Positions 29,310-38,222 of a stretch of DNA of 64,000 nucleotides are shown in pieces. The notes below the pieces were generated by a model, which searched no databases, was not told the DNA's origin, and was given only the letters and a program-made list of their open reading frames with translations. Both the position numbers and the translations under genes were made by a program. The stretch lies in the NCBI RefSeq assembly GCF_002079305.1, contig NZ_CP015039.1, positions 1,199,501-1,263,500 of the forward strand, given 5' to 3'. Each line of letters begins with the position of its first letter. Positions within the stretch are counted from its first letter, which is position 1. The DNA comes from Rhodovulum sp. P5. Its GTDB lineage: Bacteria > Pseudomonadota > Alphaproteobacteria > Rhodobacterales > Rhodobacteraceae.

Positions 29310-30149
29310 CTAGACCATGCCCTTGCCTGCATCCGAGCCCTGCCGCGCGCGGCGCCGGTTCATCAGCCACACGGCCATCAGGAACACCCCGATGACGAGG
29401 AAGGAAAAGAGCGTGGTCAGCGTGCCAAGGGCAAAGATCACGGGCGTCGTGACATTCGTGGTCATCCCGTAGATTTCAAGCGGCAGGGTGTTGTAACTGC
29501 CCGCGGTCAGCAGCGTCCGGGCGAACTCGTCATAGCTGAGCGTGAAGCCAAAGAGCGCAACCCCGATCAGCGAGGGCGCGATGATCGGCAGGACGACATG
29601 GGCAATCGTCTGCCATGCCGTTGCCCCCTGATCCCGGGCGGCTTCCTCGTAACTCTTGTCGAAGCGGTTGAAGACCGCGAACATGATCAAGAGGCCAAAG
29701 GGCAGCGTCCATGTCAGTTGCGACCCGTACCCGCTGGTCGCCCAGTGCACGTCCAACCCCGACTGGCTGAAGATCAGCCCCACGCCAAGCGAGACCAGGA
29801 TCGACGGGATGACCAGCGACGTAACAACCAGATAGAACAGCACGGTCGATCCCGCGAACCGCTTGCGGAAGGCCAGCCCGCCCATGACCGACACGACCAC
29901 TGTCGTGACCATTACCATCAGCCCCAGCGCGAAAGAGCGGCGGAAGCTGCCCCAGATATCGCCCACGGCCTGTTCCTGAAACAGGTCGCGAAACCAGTGT
30001 AGCGACACCCCGTTCATCGGGAAGGTCAGCCCACCCTGCGGCCCCTGAAAGGAAAGGATGGCGATGGTGATCGTGGGGCCGTAAAGGAACAGCAGGAACA
30101 GCGCGAAGAAGACCGCAAGGACATAGAAGGCGCGGGATCGCTTTTCCAT
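29310..30149 (-). CDS. ABC importer permease, spermidine/putrescine class (PotC-like)
   Basis: 279 aa, six hydrophobic helices, beginning KRSRAFYVLAVFFALFLLFLYGPTITIAILSFQGPQGG as in PotC. The ATPase-docking loop YEEAARDQGATAWQTIAHVVLPIIAPS is present. It forms the transmembrane channel with the PotB-like subunit encoded one base upstream. Short basic C-terminus (MNRRRARQGSDAGKGMV). Confidence 0.92.
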   Translation of the reverse strand: MEKRSRAFYVLAVFFALFLLFLYGPTITIAILSFQGPQGGLTFPMNGVSLHWFRDLFQEQAVGDIWGSFRRSFALGLMVMVTTVVVSVMGGLAFRKRFAGSTVLFYLVVTSLVIPSILVSLGVGLIFSQSGLDVHWATSGYGSQLTWTLPFGLLIMFAVFNRFDKSYEEAARDQGATAWQTIAHVVLPIIAPSLIGVALFGFTLSYDEFARTLLTAGSYNTLPLEIYGMTTNVTTPVIFALGTLTTLFSFLVIGVFLMAVWLMNRRRARQGSDAGKGMV

Positions 30150-30150
30150 C

Positions 30151-31014
30151 TTACAACTCCTTCCGGATATCGACGAAGCGCAGGAGGATCCCGATCAACA
30201 GCAGAACGGTGGCCAGCAACACCACCGCCGTCGCCGCGGCGGACGGGTACTGCAACAATGCGATGTCATTCGAGATCAACCGCCCCACATTGGCCGACTG
30301 GCTGCCAGACATGAACCGCACGGTGATGAAATCGCCCATCACCAGCGTGACCACGAAGATCGTGCCGATCATGATGCCCGGTTTGCAAAGCGGAATGATG
30401 ACATTGGTCAGGGTCTGAAAGCCCGTGGCGCCAGAGTCATAAGCGGCCTCGATCAGCGACTTGTCGATCCGCATCATCGTGTTGAAGATCGGCACCACCA
30501 TGAACAGCGTGTAGAGATGCACGAAGGCGAGGATCACCGAAAAATCGGAGAACAAGAGCCATTCCAGCGGCTCATCGATCACGCCCCACGAGATCAGCGT
30601 CGAATTGGCAATTCCGTTGCGGCCCAGAAACGGGATCCACGAAATCATCCGGATGATGTTCGAGGTCCAGAACGGAATGGTGCAGAGCAGGAACAGCGCG
30701 ATCTGCCATGTCAGGCTGCGGACATGGAACGCCAGGAAATACGCGACGGTGAACCCGATGGTCAGCGTGAAGACCCAGGTGATGACCGCGTATTTGATGG
30801 TGTTGAAGAACACCTTGTAGGTCACCGGAGAGCCGAACAGGAATTCGTAGTTGTCGAACTGGAAGGCGGGGTAGATCGAGAATTCCGTCGCGCCCCAGAA
30901 GCTGACGATCACGATCATCACGATGGGCAGCACAAGGAAGACCGCCAGAACCAGGGCCAACGGCGAGGCGAGAAGCCAGCCGGTCAGATGTCGGTTCTTC
31001 AGGAGCGTGGCCAT
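30151..31014 (-). CDS. ABC importer permease, spermidine/putrescine class (PotB-like)
   Basis: 287 aa, six hydrophobic helices. The order (GWLLASPLALVLAVFLVLPIVMIVIVSFWG, then a periplasmic FDNYEFL segment, then LCTIPFWTSNIIRMISWIPFLGRNGIAN) is that of PotB. The coupling loop reads LIEAAYDSGATGFQTLTNVIIPLCKPG. It precedes the PotC-like gene without spacing. Confidence 0.92.
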   Translation of the reverse strand: MATLLKNRHLTGWLLASPLALVLAVFLVLPIVMIVIVSFWGATEFSIYPAFQFDNYEFLFGSPVTYKVFFNTIKYAVITWVFTLTIGFTVAYFLAFHVRSLTWQIALFLLCTIPFWTSNIIRMISWIPFLGRNGIANSTLISWGVIDEPLEWLLFSDFSVILAFVHLYTLFMVVPIFNTMMRIDKSLIEAAYDSGATGFQTLTNVIIPLCKPGIMIGTIFVVTLVMGDFITVRFMSGSQSANVGRLISNDIALLQYPSAAATAVVLLATVLLLIGILLRFVDIRKEL

Positions 31015-31042
31015 GCGTCGTCCCTCGATCTGCGGAAGTAGG

Positions 31043-31119
31043 GACCCTTCCCACAGGAGCTACGGGGAAGGGTCAGGGGCCGGGCGGAAACCGGCAGGCG
31101 TGAACCCCCGCCCGACCCC
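31043..31119 (-). other. Tandem stem-loops between ABC binding protein and permease genes
   Basis: Two consecutive hairpins: GACCCTTCCC/GGGAAGGGTC (31043-31052 with 31065-31074, perfect 10 bp) and a 12-bp stem (31076-31087 with 31108-31119, one G-U pair). They fill the gap after the binding-protein stop. Neither has a U-tract, so mRNA stabilisation or partial attenuation is more likely than full termination. Confidence 0.6.
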
Positions 31120-31137
31120 GTCTTGCGGTTCATGCCA

Positions 31138-32412
31138 TCAGGCGGCGATGAACTCGTTCCACTTGCGGACCATGTACTGGTTTTCGTCCATGACCGCGTT
31201 CCAGCAGGCGACAGCCCCCATCCGGTCGTAGAAGGACCCGCCGTCGCGGGTTTCGCCGGCCCCGGCCAGCTTGTCGCCGAACGGGTTGGTGATGTCGCCC
31301 TCGGCGGGCTTTCCCTCGAACCAGTAGCCCCACTCGTCGGCGCTCATGTAGTTCTTCGACGTCTCCGGCACGGCGGAGTAATAGCCCTGCCGCATCAGGA
31401 ACCCGCCGACCCAGCCGTCGAGATACCAGTTGATGTATTCGTAGGCCGCGTCGAGTTCCAAACCGCTGAGGTTCTTCGACAGGCCGATGCCGCCGCCCCA
31501 GGAGCGATAGCCCTCTTCCAGCGGCTGGTAGACACACGGGATGCCGCGCGACTTGACCGCGGTGATGGCGGGCGACCACATCGACTGGATCACCACCTCA
31601 CCCGAGGCCATCAGGTTCACGGATTCATCGAAGGTCTTCCAGAAGGCGCGGAACTGGCCGGCCTTCTTGGCCTCGGTAAAGATCGCCATGGTCTTGTCGA
31701 TCTCTTCGCGGGTCATGTTGCCCTTGTCACCGTACTGGATCTCCCCCATCGACTCGCAGACCATCGCGGCATCCATGATCCCGATGGAGGAGATGTCGAG
31801 GATCGAGGCCTTGCCCTTGAATTCGGGGTTGAGCAGTTCGTGCCAATGGGCGATGGGACGGCCGATCAGGTCGGGACGGATGCCCAGCGTGTCGGCGTTG
31901 TAGATCGTCGGGATCAGCGTCATCCAGCCGGTCTCGCTGTCGGCAAAGGTCTTGCCGTCCGGCCCGTCGGTGAAGCCCACGGTGTGCGGTGCGGTGCCCT
32001 GGGCGATTTCGCTTTCAGGTGTCAGCTTGCCGGATTTGAAGATGCCCACGATCTTGTCGTAGTTCTTGATCTTGGACGTATCCATCGCCTGCAGGTTGCC
32101 GGTCGGCCAGACCTTCTTGCAGATCCAGTATTCGATATCGGCGATGTCGAAGCTTTTCGGCTGGGTCGCGGCGCGCTGGGTCACCGCGTCGGAATCGAGC
32201 GCGGTCATCTCAAGCGTGAAGCCGAGGTCTTCCTTCACCTTCTGCGCCACCTCGTTGAGGTTCGACACGCCGGTGCCGAACTGGCGCAACGTGACGTCCT
32301 TGATGTTCTGCGCCCAGATCATCGGCGCGGGGAAGGCGCTTGCCGCGGCCCCGGCGGCGGCGCCTTTCAGCAGGCTGCGCCGGCTGAGCCCGGCGGATTT
32401 CGTCTCGGTCAT
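31138..32412 (-). CDS. ABC importer periplasmic binding protein, polyamine/iron(III) class
   Basis: 424 aa. The N-terminus has a Tat-type signal (SRRSLLKGAAAGAAASAFPAPMIWAQN). The mature protein has PotD/SBP_bac_8-like blocks: DIADIEYWICKKVWPTGNLQAMDTSKIKNYD, LIPTIYNADTLGIRPDLIG and AAYEYINWYLDGWVGG. The ligand is not predictable; the class covers polyamines, opines and related amino compounds, which fits an operon for amino-acid derivatives. I start at MTETKSAG (32412) because a ribosome-binding-like GGGAGTG precedes it and it gives a typical Tat N-terminus. Confidence 0.88.
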   Translation of the reverse strand: MTETKSAGLSRRSLLKGAAAGAAASAFPAPMIWAQNIKDVTLRQFGTGVSNLNEVAQKVKEDLGFTLEMTALDSDAVTQRAATQPKSFDIADIEYWICKKVWPTGNLQAMDTSKIKNYDKIVGIFKSGKLTPESEIAQGTAPHTVGFTDGPDGKTFADSETGWMTLIPTIYNADTLGIRPDLIGRPIAHWHELLNPEFKGKASILDISSIGIMDAAMVCESMGEIQYGDKGNMTREEIDKTMAIFTEAKKAGQFRAFWKTFDESVNLMASGEVVIQSMWSPAITAVKSRGIPCVYQPLEEGYRSWGGGIGLSKNLSGLELDAAYEYINWYLDGWVGGFLMRQGYYSAVPETSKNYMSADEWGYWFEGKPAEGDITNPFGDKLAGAGETRDGGSFYDRMGAVACWNAVMDENQYMVRKWNEFIAA

Positions 32413-32441
32413 GGGTACACTCCCTGTGGATTGAGTGGGTA

Positions 32442-33425
32442 TCACGCCGTCAAGGCGTGGAGGTTCTGCTCATCCCAACTCAGCCCGACACCGTCGCCGG
32501 GCTGGATGGGTTTGGCGAAATAGCGGTGTTCAGGGACGATGGCCGTGATCTCCTGCTCCCCCGCGGCCATCAGGGTCAGCGCCACGCTTGATCCCTGATA
32601 CTCGATGCCCGTCACATGTCCGTCGAGTTGGCCCTGTGACGGCTCCGTCACCGCGATCTGGTCGGAGCGGATCGCGAAATGGCCCTGCGGCAGCGCGATG
32701 ACATTATGTCCGCCCATGAAGCGCGCCACGAATTGCGTCTTCGGTTCGTTGAACACCACGCGCGCGGGGCCGGCCTGTTCGATGACCGCGTTGTTCATCA
32801 CAACGATCTCGTCGGCGAGCGCCAACGCCTCGTCCTGCCCGTGGGTCACATGCAGGAAGGTGATGCCAAGCTCCCGCTGCAGGCGCTTCAACTCACCCCG
32901 CATCCGGATACGCAGGAACGGATCGAGCGCCGACAGCGGTTCGTCGAGGAGCAAGACCTGCGGATTGGTGATCAGCGCCCGCGCCAGCGCCACGCGCTGT
33001 TGCTGCCCGCCCGACAACTGTGCCGGCAGACGCTCCGCAAAATCGGTCATGTGAACGAGGTCCAGCATGTCCATCGCGCGCTTGCGGCGGGTGTCGCGGT
33101 CAACGCCTTTCATCTTGAGGCTGAAGGCAACGTTGTCGGCCACGCTCAGATGCGGGAACAGCGCATAGTTCTGAAACATCATCGCGGTGCCGCGTTTGGC
33201 TGGCGGCAGGCCCGAGATATCTTGCCCGCCAAGCACAATCGCGCCGTCCGACACCTCCTCGTGCCCGGCGATCATACGCAAGGTCGAGGATTTTCCGCAC
33301 CCCGAAGGCCCAAGCAGGCAGGCATAGCTGCCCGCATGAAACAGGTGGTTTATACCCGCCACGGCAACGGTGTCGCCATAGCGCTTGGTCAGGCTGACAA
33401 GTTCCAGGTCGAGTTCTGTGCGCAT
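32442..33425 (-). CDS. ABC importer ATPase, PotA/UgpC class
   Basis: 327 aa. Walker A GPSGCGKSS is near residues 40-48, the Q-loop MMFQNYALFPHLSV follows, then signature [15 protein letters not shown], Walker B LLLDEPLSALD and the switch His in HVTHGQDEALALAD. The C-terminal ~90 residues form a TOBE-like regulatory domain. It powers the PotB/PotC-like permease encoded downstream. The start at 33425 gives MRTELDLELVSLTKRYG; the frame is open upstream but that part is not ABC-like. First gene of the operon, divergent from the GntR regulator. Confidence 0.92.
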   Translation of the reverse strand: MRTELDLELVSLTKRYGDTVAVAGINHLFHAGSYACLLGPSGCGKSSTLRMIAGHEEVSDGAIVLGGQDISGLPPAKRGTAMMFQNYALFPHLSVADNVAFSLKMKGVDRDTRRKRAMDMLDLVHMTDFAERLPAQLSGGQQQRVALARALITNPQVLLLDEPLSALDPFLRIRMRGELKRLQRELGITFLHVTHGQDEALALADEIVVMNNAVIEQAGPARVVFNEPKTQFVARFMGGHNVIALPQGHFAIRSDQIAVTEPSQGQLDGHVTGIEYQGSSVALTLMAAGEQEITAIVPEHRYFAKPIQPGDGVGLSWDEQNLHALTA

Positions 33426-33565
33426 CGAAATTCCCTGTCCAGTACAAGAAGATTGCGACAGCGCGCCGCAGGTTGAAAAGGCCATCACCGTCAGACCTGC
33501 TGAAAATTCTGCACTTGCCCAACAAAGCGGCAGCCGCCCACAGCTATGTCTGCAAACTGCACTGC

Positions 33566-33579
33566 GATTGTATACAATC
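33566..33579. promoter_or_regulatory. Perfect 14-bp palindrome, probable operator of the divergent GntR/FCD regulator
   Basis: GATTGTATACAATC is a perfect palindrome in the 238-bp gap between the ABC operon and the gntR-type gene. FadR/FCD-group GntR proteins typically bind TTGTATACAA-like palindromes, so this is a strong operator candidate. It lies 140 bases from the ATPase start and 84 from the regulator start, and could serve both directions. Confidence 0.7.
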
Positions 33580-33663
33580 TTAACCCTCTTTCCGAACCGA
33601 AAAGCGAATCTTGTGATCCGCTGCCGTGCGCGCGACACAGGAAGGGACAGGAGGGCTGCGGAG

Positions 33664-34374
33664 ATGAACACGCAACGCCGCACGGCCGGCAAGGAAAGCA
33701 AACAGTCCTCCCGCGCGCGCAACGTGGCCGAGGATCTGACACGGGCAATCCATGAACATCGCCTGGGCCCCGGCATGAAACTGTCCGAGGACGAGGTGGG
33801 CGAAATCTTCGGGGTCAGCCGAACCATCGTGCGCACGGCCTTGCAGGCGCTGGCCCATGACCAGTTGGTCACGATCGAACCCCATCGCGGGGCCTTTGTC
33901 GCGCATCCCTCGATCCGCGAGGCACGCGAGGTGTTCGAGGCCCGCGCGCTTCTGGAACCGCGCACCGCAAACTCCGCCGCTGTCCGGGCCACCGGTGCGG
34001 ATGTCGCGATCCTGCAGGATCATATCGACGCGGAACACGCCGCACTGGCCGAGGGCCGCACGGGTCAAGCGCTCCGTCTTTCCGGACAGTTCCATATCGA
34101 GATCGCCCGCATCGCCGACCAGAGCACGATTGCCGAATTCATCGGGCAACTCGTCTCCCGCTCCTCTCTGGTCATCGCGCTATACTGGAAACGCCGCACG
34201 GCGCTGTGCGAAAGCCACGCCCATGACGCATTGGTCAAGGCGATTGCCGATCATGACCCCGAGAGGGCAGAAGAGTTGATGAAGGGGCACCTGCTTGATC
34301 TCTTGTCCTCTCTCGACCTGCAGGAGGGACCGCGTGCGCCCAAATCGCTGAAGGAGGCATTGAAGGGCCAATGA
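33664..34374 (+). CDS. GntR family transcriptional regulator, FCD subgroup
   Basis: 236 aa. The N-terminal winged helix-turn-helix (about 20-85: ARNVAEDLTRAIHEHRLGPGMKLSEDEVGEIFGVSRTIVRTALQALAHDQLVTIEPHRGAFVA) is followed by an all-helical FCD ligand-binding domain (about 95-225) with the metal-binding pattern of Asp/His residues (QFHIEIARIAD...HDALVKAIADHD). Divergence from the large catabolic operon suggests it is the local repressor responding to a pathway metabolite. The stop overlaps the next gene's ATG by four bases. Confidence 0.92.
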   Translation: MNTQRRTAGKESKQSSRARNVAEDLTRAIHEHRLGPGMKLSEDEVGEIFGVSRTIVRTALQALAHDQLVTIEPHRGAFVAHPSIREAREVFEARALLEPRTANSAAVRATGADVAILQDHIDAEHAALAEGRTGQALRLSGQFHIEIARIADQSTIAEFIGQLVSRSSLVIALYWKRRTALCESHAHDALVKAIADHDPERAEELMKGHLLDLLSSLDLQEGPRAPKSLKEALKGQ

Positions 34375-35198
34375 AGCTGAGGCAGATGAGCCGCGCAGAA
34401 CTGGATATCGTGCTGCACTGGGCGGGCGAAGAGGGATGGAACCCCGGCCTTGACGATGCGGATGCGTTCTACGCCACCGATCCGGGCGGGTTCTTCGTTG
34501 CCGAGGTGGCTGGCGCCCCCGTCGCCGCGATCTCCGTCGTGAATCATTCCCCGGGTTTCGCCTTCCTCGGGCTTTACATCTGCCGGCCCGACCATCGCGG
34601 GCAGGGCATCGGATACGCCCTATGGCAACATGCCCTTGCCCATGCCGGGGCGCGGACGATCGGGTTGGACGGGGTGCCGGCGCAGCAGGAGAACTACCGC
34701 CGCTCGGGCTTTGTGCTTGCCGCGCAGAACCAGCGGTTTTCCGGCGTCCTGTCGTTGGGCGAGGGCACAGCCCTGCGCCCGGTCACGCCCGACGACCTGC
34801 CCGCCCTGATCGACCTTGAGGCCGCGGCGAACGGATACCGGAAGGAAGCGTTCCTGTCCGCCTGGCTGCGCGATACCGCCACGCGGCAAACCTATGTTCT
34901 GGCCGGGGCGGAACCTCCGGCGGGCTTCGTCACGCTGCGCCAGTGCCTGTCGGGCTACAAGATCGGCCCGCTGGTGGCACCGGGCCTCGAAACCGCCACT
35001 GCTTTGATCGCGGGCGCCGGTCGCCTGACCGAGGGCGCCAGTGTCATGATCGATGTGCCAAGCGATCAACCGGCGCTTGCCGCCCAGTGCGAGGCGATGG
35101 GCATGGCGCCCTGCTTTTCCACCGCCCGGATGTATCGCGGGACTGCTCCTGGGCCCGGCGCCGAATGCCGAACGATCGCAACGCTCGAACTGGGGTGA
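34371..35198 (+). CDS. GNAT family N-acetyltransferase
   Basis: 275 aa. The N-terminal half is a GNAT domain: acetyl-CoA loop HRGQGIGYALWQHALAH (residues ~74-90) and NYRRSGFVLAAQNQRFSG. The C-terminal half (about 125-270) resembles the second domain of YitH/YitI-type acetyltransferases (ALIDLEAAANGYRKEAFLSAWL). The acceptor is unknown; coupling to the regulator by ATGA overlap suggests a link with the amino-compound operon. Confidence 0.82.
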   Translation: MKLRQMSRAELDIVLHWAGEEGWNPGLDDADAFYATDPGGFFVAEVAGAPVAAISVVNHSPGFAFLGLYICRPDHRGQGIGYALWQHALAHAGARTIGLDGVPAQQENYRRSGFVLAAQNQRFSGVLSLGEGTALRPVTPDDLPALIDLEAAANGYRKEAFLSAWLRDTATRQTYVLAGAEPPAGFVTLRQCLSGYKIGPLVAPGLETATALIAGAGRLTEGASVMIDVPSDQPALAAQCEAMGMAPCFSTARMYRGTAPGPGAECRTIATLELG

Positions 35199-35346
35199 CG
35201 GATCGGCAGCGCTGGTGAGAACACGCCCTCCGATCCCCTACCCGCCTTGCGGCAAATTCCGACGCCCGGGGGGCTGAACGGACAATCCCCCTTGGAACCG
35301 CGCGTTGGCCGGGCTAACACATGCGATCAGTGACCGGATCGACAAG

Positions 35347-36216
35347 ATGAAGAAACAGACCGCCATGAACCGCGACTGGATCGCCACCGCCCGGACCTTG
35401 TCCGAGGCGCTTCCCTATCTTCAGCGCTATACCGGTGCGATCGTCGTGATCAAGTTCGGCGGCCACGCCATGGGCGACGATGCCGAGATGGAGAGCTTTG
35501 CCCGCGACGTCGTATTGATGCGGCAGGTCGGCGTGAACCCGGTGGTGGTGCATGGCGGCGGCCCGATGATCAACGAGATGCTGGCCAAGCTGGGCGTCCA
35601 GTCTGAGTTCGTGAAGGGCAAGCGGGTGACCGATGCCGCCACCGTCGAGGTGGTCGAGATGGTCCTGTCGGGCCGCGTGAACAAGCGCATCGTGCAGGCG
35701 ATCAACGATCAGGGCGGCAAGGCCGTGGGCCTGTCGGGCAAGGATGGCGCGCTGATGACCTGCGACCAGACCGACCCGGCGCTGGGCTTCGTGGGCACCC
35801 CGGCAGAGATGAACCCCAAGGTTCTGCGACAGTTGTTCGAGGCTGGGATGATCCCGGTCGTCGCGCCCATCGGCGCCGGCCGGGACGGAGAGACGTTCAA
35901 CGTCAACGGCGACACCGCAGCCGGGGCGATTGCGGCTGCGCTGAAGGCGGATCGCCTGCTGCTGCTGACCGATGTGGCCGGGGTCAAGGATGAAAGCGGC
36001 GAGGTCGTCACCGAACTTACGCCCGACCACATCCGCGACCTGACCGACAAGGGCGTGATCGCGGGCGGCATGATCCCCAAGACCGAAACGGCGCTGGCTG
36101 CGATCGATGGGGGCGTGCGCGCGGTCGTGATCCTTGACGGGCGGGCACCGAATGCCTGTCTCTTGGAACTTTTCACCGATCACGGCGCCGGGTCGTTGAT
36201 CCGTACGCCGCGTTGA
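35347..36216 (+). CDS. argB: Acetylglutamate kinase
   Basis: 289 aa. It phosphorylates N-acetylglutamate in arginine synthesis. KFGGHAMGD (phosphate binding), [13 protein letters not shown], the NAG-binding [15 protein letters not shown] and the C-terminal [17 protein letters not shown] are all present. The N-terminal helix ([15 protein letters not shown]) is the one used for hexamerisation in arginine-inhibited enzymes, so feedback control is likely. I use ATG 35347; TTG 35305 and ATG 35365 are alternatives. Confidence 0.96.
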   Translation: MKKQTAMNRDWIATARTLSEALPYLQRYTGAIVVIKFGGHAMGDDAEMESFARDVVLMRQVGVNPVVVHGGGPMINEMLAKLGVQSEFVKGKRVTDAATVEVVEMVLSGRVNKRIVQAINDQGGKAVGLSGKDGALMTCDQTDPALGFVGTPAEMNPKVLRQLFEAGMIPVVAPIGAGRDGETFNVNGDTAAGAIAAALKADRLLLLTDVAGVKDESGEVVTELTPDHIRDLTDKGVIAGGMIPKTETALAAIDGGVRAVVILDGRAPNACLLELFTDHGAGSLIRTPR

Positions 36217-36285
36217 ACGCACTAGGCGGGGGGAACAAGCTGTGACAGGATACCCGAACCTGAGATGCCGTGAAGCCTGCCGCCG

Positions 36286-36792
36286 ATGACATTGCAGTTG
36301 ATCCTCGTCCGCCATGCGAAATCCAGCTGGGACGATCCGCTTGAGGACGACCACGAGCGTCCGTTGAATACCCGCGGTCAGGGCGCGGCGCCCATCGTCG
36401 GCAAATGGCTGGCTGAACGCGGCTACATGCCGGCAGAAGTGGTCAGTTCCACGGCACGCCGAACGCTGGAAACCTGGGAACGCATGGCCCCCATTCTCGG
36501 GGAATCGACCGTCATGCGGCGCGACCCAGGACTTTACCACGCCACGTCGGAGCGGATGCTGGAGGTGCTTAACAACTGCGCGGCGTCGCCGGTGTTGATG
36601 CTGGGGCACAATCCCGGCATCGCGCAATTCGCAGAGCGTCTTCTGGTGCGGCCGCTCGACGATCCCAAATTCGCCACCTACCCCACCTGCGCCACGCTGG
36701 TCGTGGAGTTTGACGGCGAAGACTGGAGCGAGGTCGTTTTCGGCACCGGCCGGGCGCTGGATTTCATCACGCCCAAACAGATCACCGACTGA
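36286..36792 (+). CDS. SixA-like histidine phosphatase
   Basis: 168 aa of the histidine phosphatase superfamily. The catalytic RHAKSSWDD motif (His10 nucleophile, Arg9) and the second His in MLGHNPGIAQFAERL are visible. SixA proteins remove phosphate from phosphohistidine, including HPt domains and phosphotransferase proteins. It is convergent with the ferredoxin gene, 18 bases apart. Confidence 0.9.
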   Translation: MTLQLILVRHAKSSWDDPLEDDHERPLNTRGQGAAPIVGKWLAERGYMPAEVVSSTARRTLETWERMAPILGESTVMRRDPGLYHATSERMLEVLNNCAASPVLMLGHNPGIAQFAERLLVRPLDDPKFATYPTCATLVVEFDGEDWSEVVFGTGRALDFITPKQITD

Positions 36793-36810
36793 CCCCGCTC
36801 CTGCCCCTTC

Positions 36811-37182
36811 TTAGTCGGCACCACCCGGGTTGCCGGTGAAGCTGATCGTCACGTCCTCGTCACGTGCGATGAACTGGCAGGCCAGGCGATAGCGCGGCGG
36901 CATGTCGTTCACCTCGGCATTCTCGATCTCCTCGGCGGTGATCTTGCCCAGTTCTTTCAGCGTCGACTTTTCCTTGTCGGTCAGCATGACACCCTTTTTC
37001 TTCTCGGGGTTGTCATAGGTGACCTCGATCAGGCAGGAGCCGCAGTTGCCGTCCCGGCACTCGAACGGGATCGGAATCTTGTTGTCTTCGGCCAGTGCCA
37101 GCGCCGTCTTGGTGTCGCCGGCGACGCCGTAGACAGTCTTGTCCTTGTGCATCAGCGGAGAGGTAAAGGTGATGATCGCCAT
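36811..37182 (-). CDS. Plant-type [2Fe-2S] ferredoxin
   Basis: 123 aa. Cluster ligands C42-x4-C47-x2-C50 (FECRDGNCGSCLIEV) and C102 (RLACQF) match the plant-type rather than the adrenodoxin-type pattern. The loop between strands is acidic and lysine-rich (KKKGVMLTDKEKSTLKELGKIT). It would carry single electrons to an oxygenase, nitrogenase-like or other redox enzyme; its partner is not evident from neighbours. It may be transcribed on its own, since a terminator separates it from aapP upstream. Confidence 0.9.
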   Translation of the reverse strand: MAIITFTSPLMHKDKTVYGVAGDTKTALALAEDNKIPIPFECRDGNCGSCLIEVTYDNPEKKKGVMLTDKEKSTLKELGKITAEEIENAEVNDMPPRYRLACQFIARDEDVTISFTGNPGGAD

Positions 37183-37365
37183 GTCGCTTCAGTCCCTTGG
37201 CTTTGCCCGTCCCGCAGGTACGGTCGGGCGGTGGTGGTTGGTTCGAACCGTTCGCACGTATCCATCGCTTGTTAAGCAAGGTCCGTGCCAGCGCTGCGGG
37301 GCAGCATCCGCGCCCATCGTACGGTTTTCGTTGGAAAAGCGACATTGCGCGGTGACCAAAACGAC

Positions 37366-37399
37366 AAGGGGGCACCGTGCTGTTCCACGATGCCCCCTT
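37366..37399 (-). terminator. Intrinsic terminator of the aap operon
   Basis: Nine-bp perfect stem AAGGGGGCA/TGCCCCCTT (37366-37374 with 37391-37399), extended inward with one mismatch. On the minus strand it is followed by GTCGTTTT. It lies 20 bases past the aapP stop. Confidence 0.75.
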
Positions 37400-37418
37400 G
37401 CATGTCGATTTCGGCCAT

Positions 37419-38210
37419 TCAGTGCCCGAGGATCTGGCTGAGAAACAGCTTGGTCCGATCCGATTGCGGGTTGTTGAAGAACGCCTCCGGTTCGTTCTGC
37501 TCCACGATCTGGCCCTGGTCCATGAAGATCACCCGGTTCGCCACCTGACGGGCAAAGCCCATTTCGTGGGTGACGCAGATCATCGTCATGCCCTCTTCGG
37601 CCAGCTCGATCATGGTATCGAGCACTTCCTTGATCATCTCTGGATCAAGCGCCGATGTCGGTTCGTCGAACAGCATGATGTTGGGTTTCATGCAAAGCGA
37701 CCGGGCGATGGCCACCCGCTGTTGCTGACCGCCCGACAACTGGCCGGGATACTTGTTGGCCTGTTCGGGGATCTTGACCTTTTCAAGGAAGTGCATGGCG
37801 GTTTCCACCGCCTCTTTCTGCGGGACCTTGCGCACCCAGATCGGCGCCAGCGTGCAGTTTTCCAGAATGGTCAGATGCGGGAACAGGTTGAAGTGCTGGA
37901 ACACCATCCCGACCTCTGACCGGATCTTGTCGATGTTCTTCAGATCAGAGGTCAGTTCCACACCGTCCACGACGATCCGGCCCGACTGGTGTTCCTCCAG
38001 CCGGTTGATGCAACGGATCAGCGTCGACTTCCCCGACCCCGACGGGCCACACACGACGATGCGTTCGCCCTTGTTGATCGTCAGGTTGATGTCGCGCAGC
38101 ACGTGGAACGACCCGTACCACTTGTTCATGCTGTCGATCTGGATCGCCACCTCGTCCGAGACGGTCAGTTTGGATCGGTCGATTTCGCGGTCCACGGCAA
38201 GTTCAGACAT
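37419..38210 (-). CDS. aapP: General L-amino acid ABC importer ATPase
   Basis: 263 aa. Walker [10 protein letters not shown] (55-63), Q-loop [12 protein letters not shown], signature LSGGQQQRV (158-166), Walker [13 protein letters not shown] and switch His [11 protein letters not shown]. This is the GlnQ/AapP class for polar amino acids. ATG 38210 has AGGAGG seven bases upstream; a TTG two codons earlier is unlikely. Last gene of aapJQMP. Confidence 0.95.
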   Translation of the reverse strand: MSELAVDREIDRSKLTVSDEVAIQIDSMNKWYGSFHVLRDINLTINKGERIVVCGPSGSGKSTLIRCINRLEEHQSGRIVVDGVELTSDLKNIDKIRSEVGMVFQHFNLFPHLTILENCTLAPIWVRKVPQKEAVETAMHFLEKVKIPEQANKYPGQLSGGQQQRVAIARSLCMKPNIMLFDEPTSALDPEMIKEVLDTMIELAEEGMTMICVTHEMGFARQVANRVIFMDQGQIVEQNEPEAFFNNPQSDRTKLFLSQILGH

Positions 38211-38222
38211 TGGCAAACCTCC

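Noticed and set aside
37230..37255. GGTTCGAACC resembling a tRNA T-arm
   Set aside because: No acceptor, D or anticodon stems can be built around it; it is just a short palindrome in an intergenic region.
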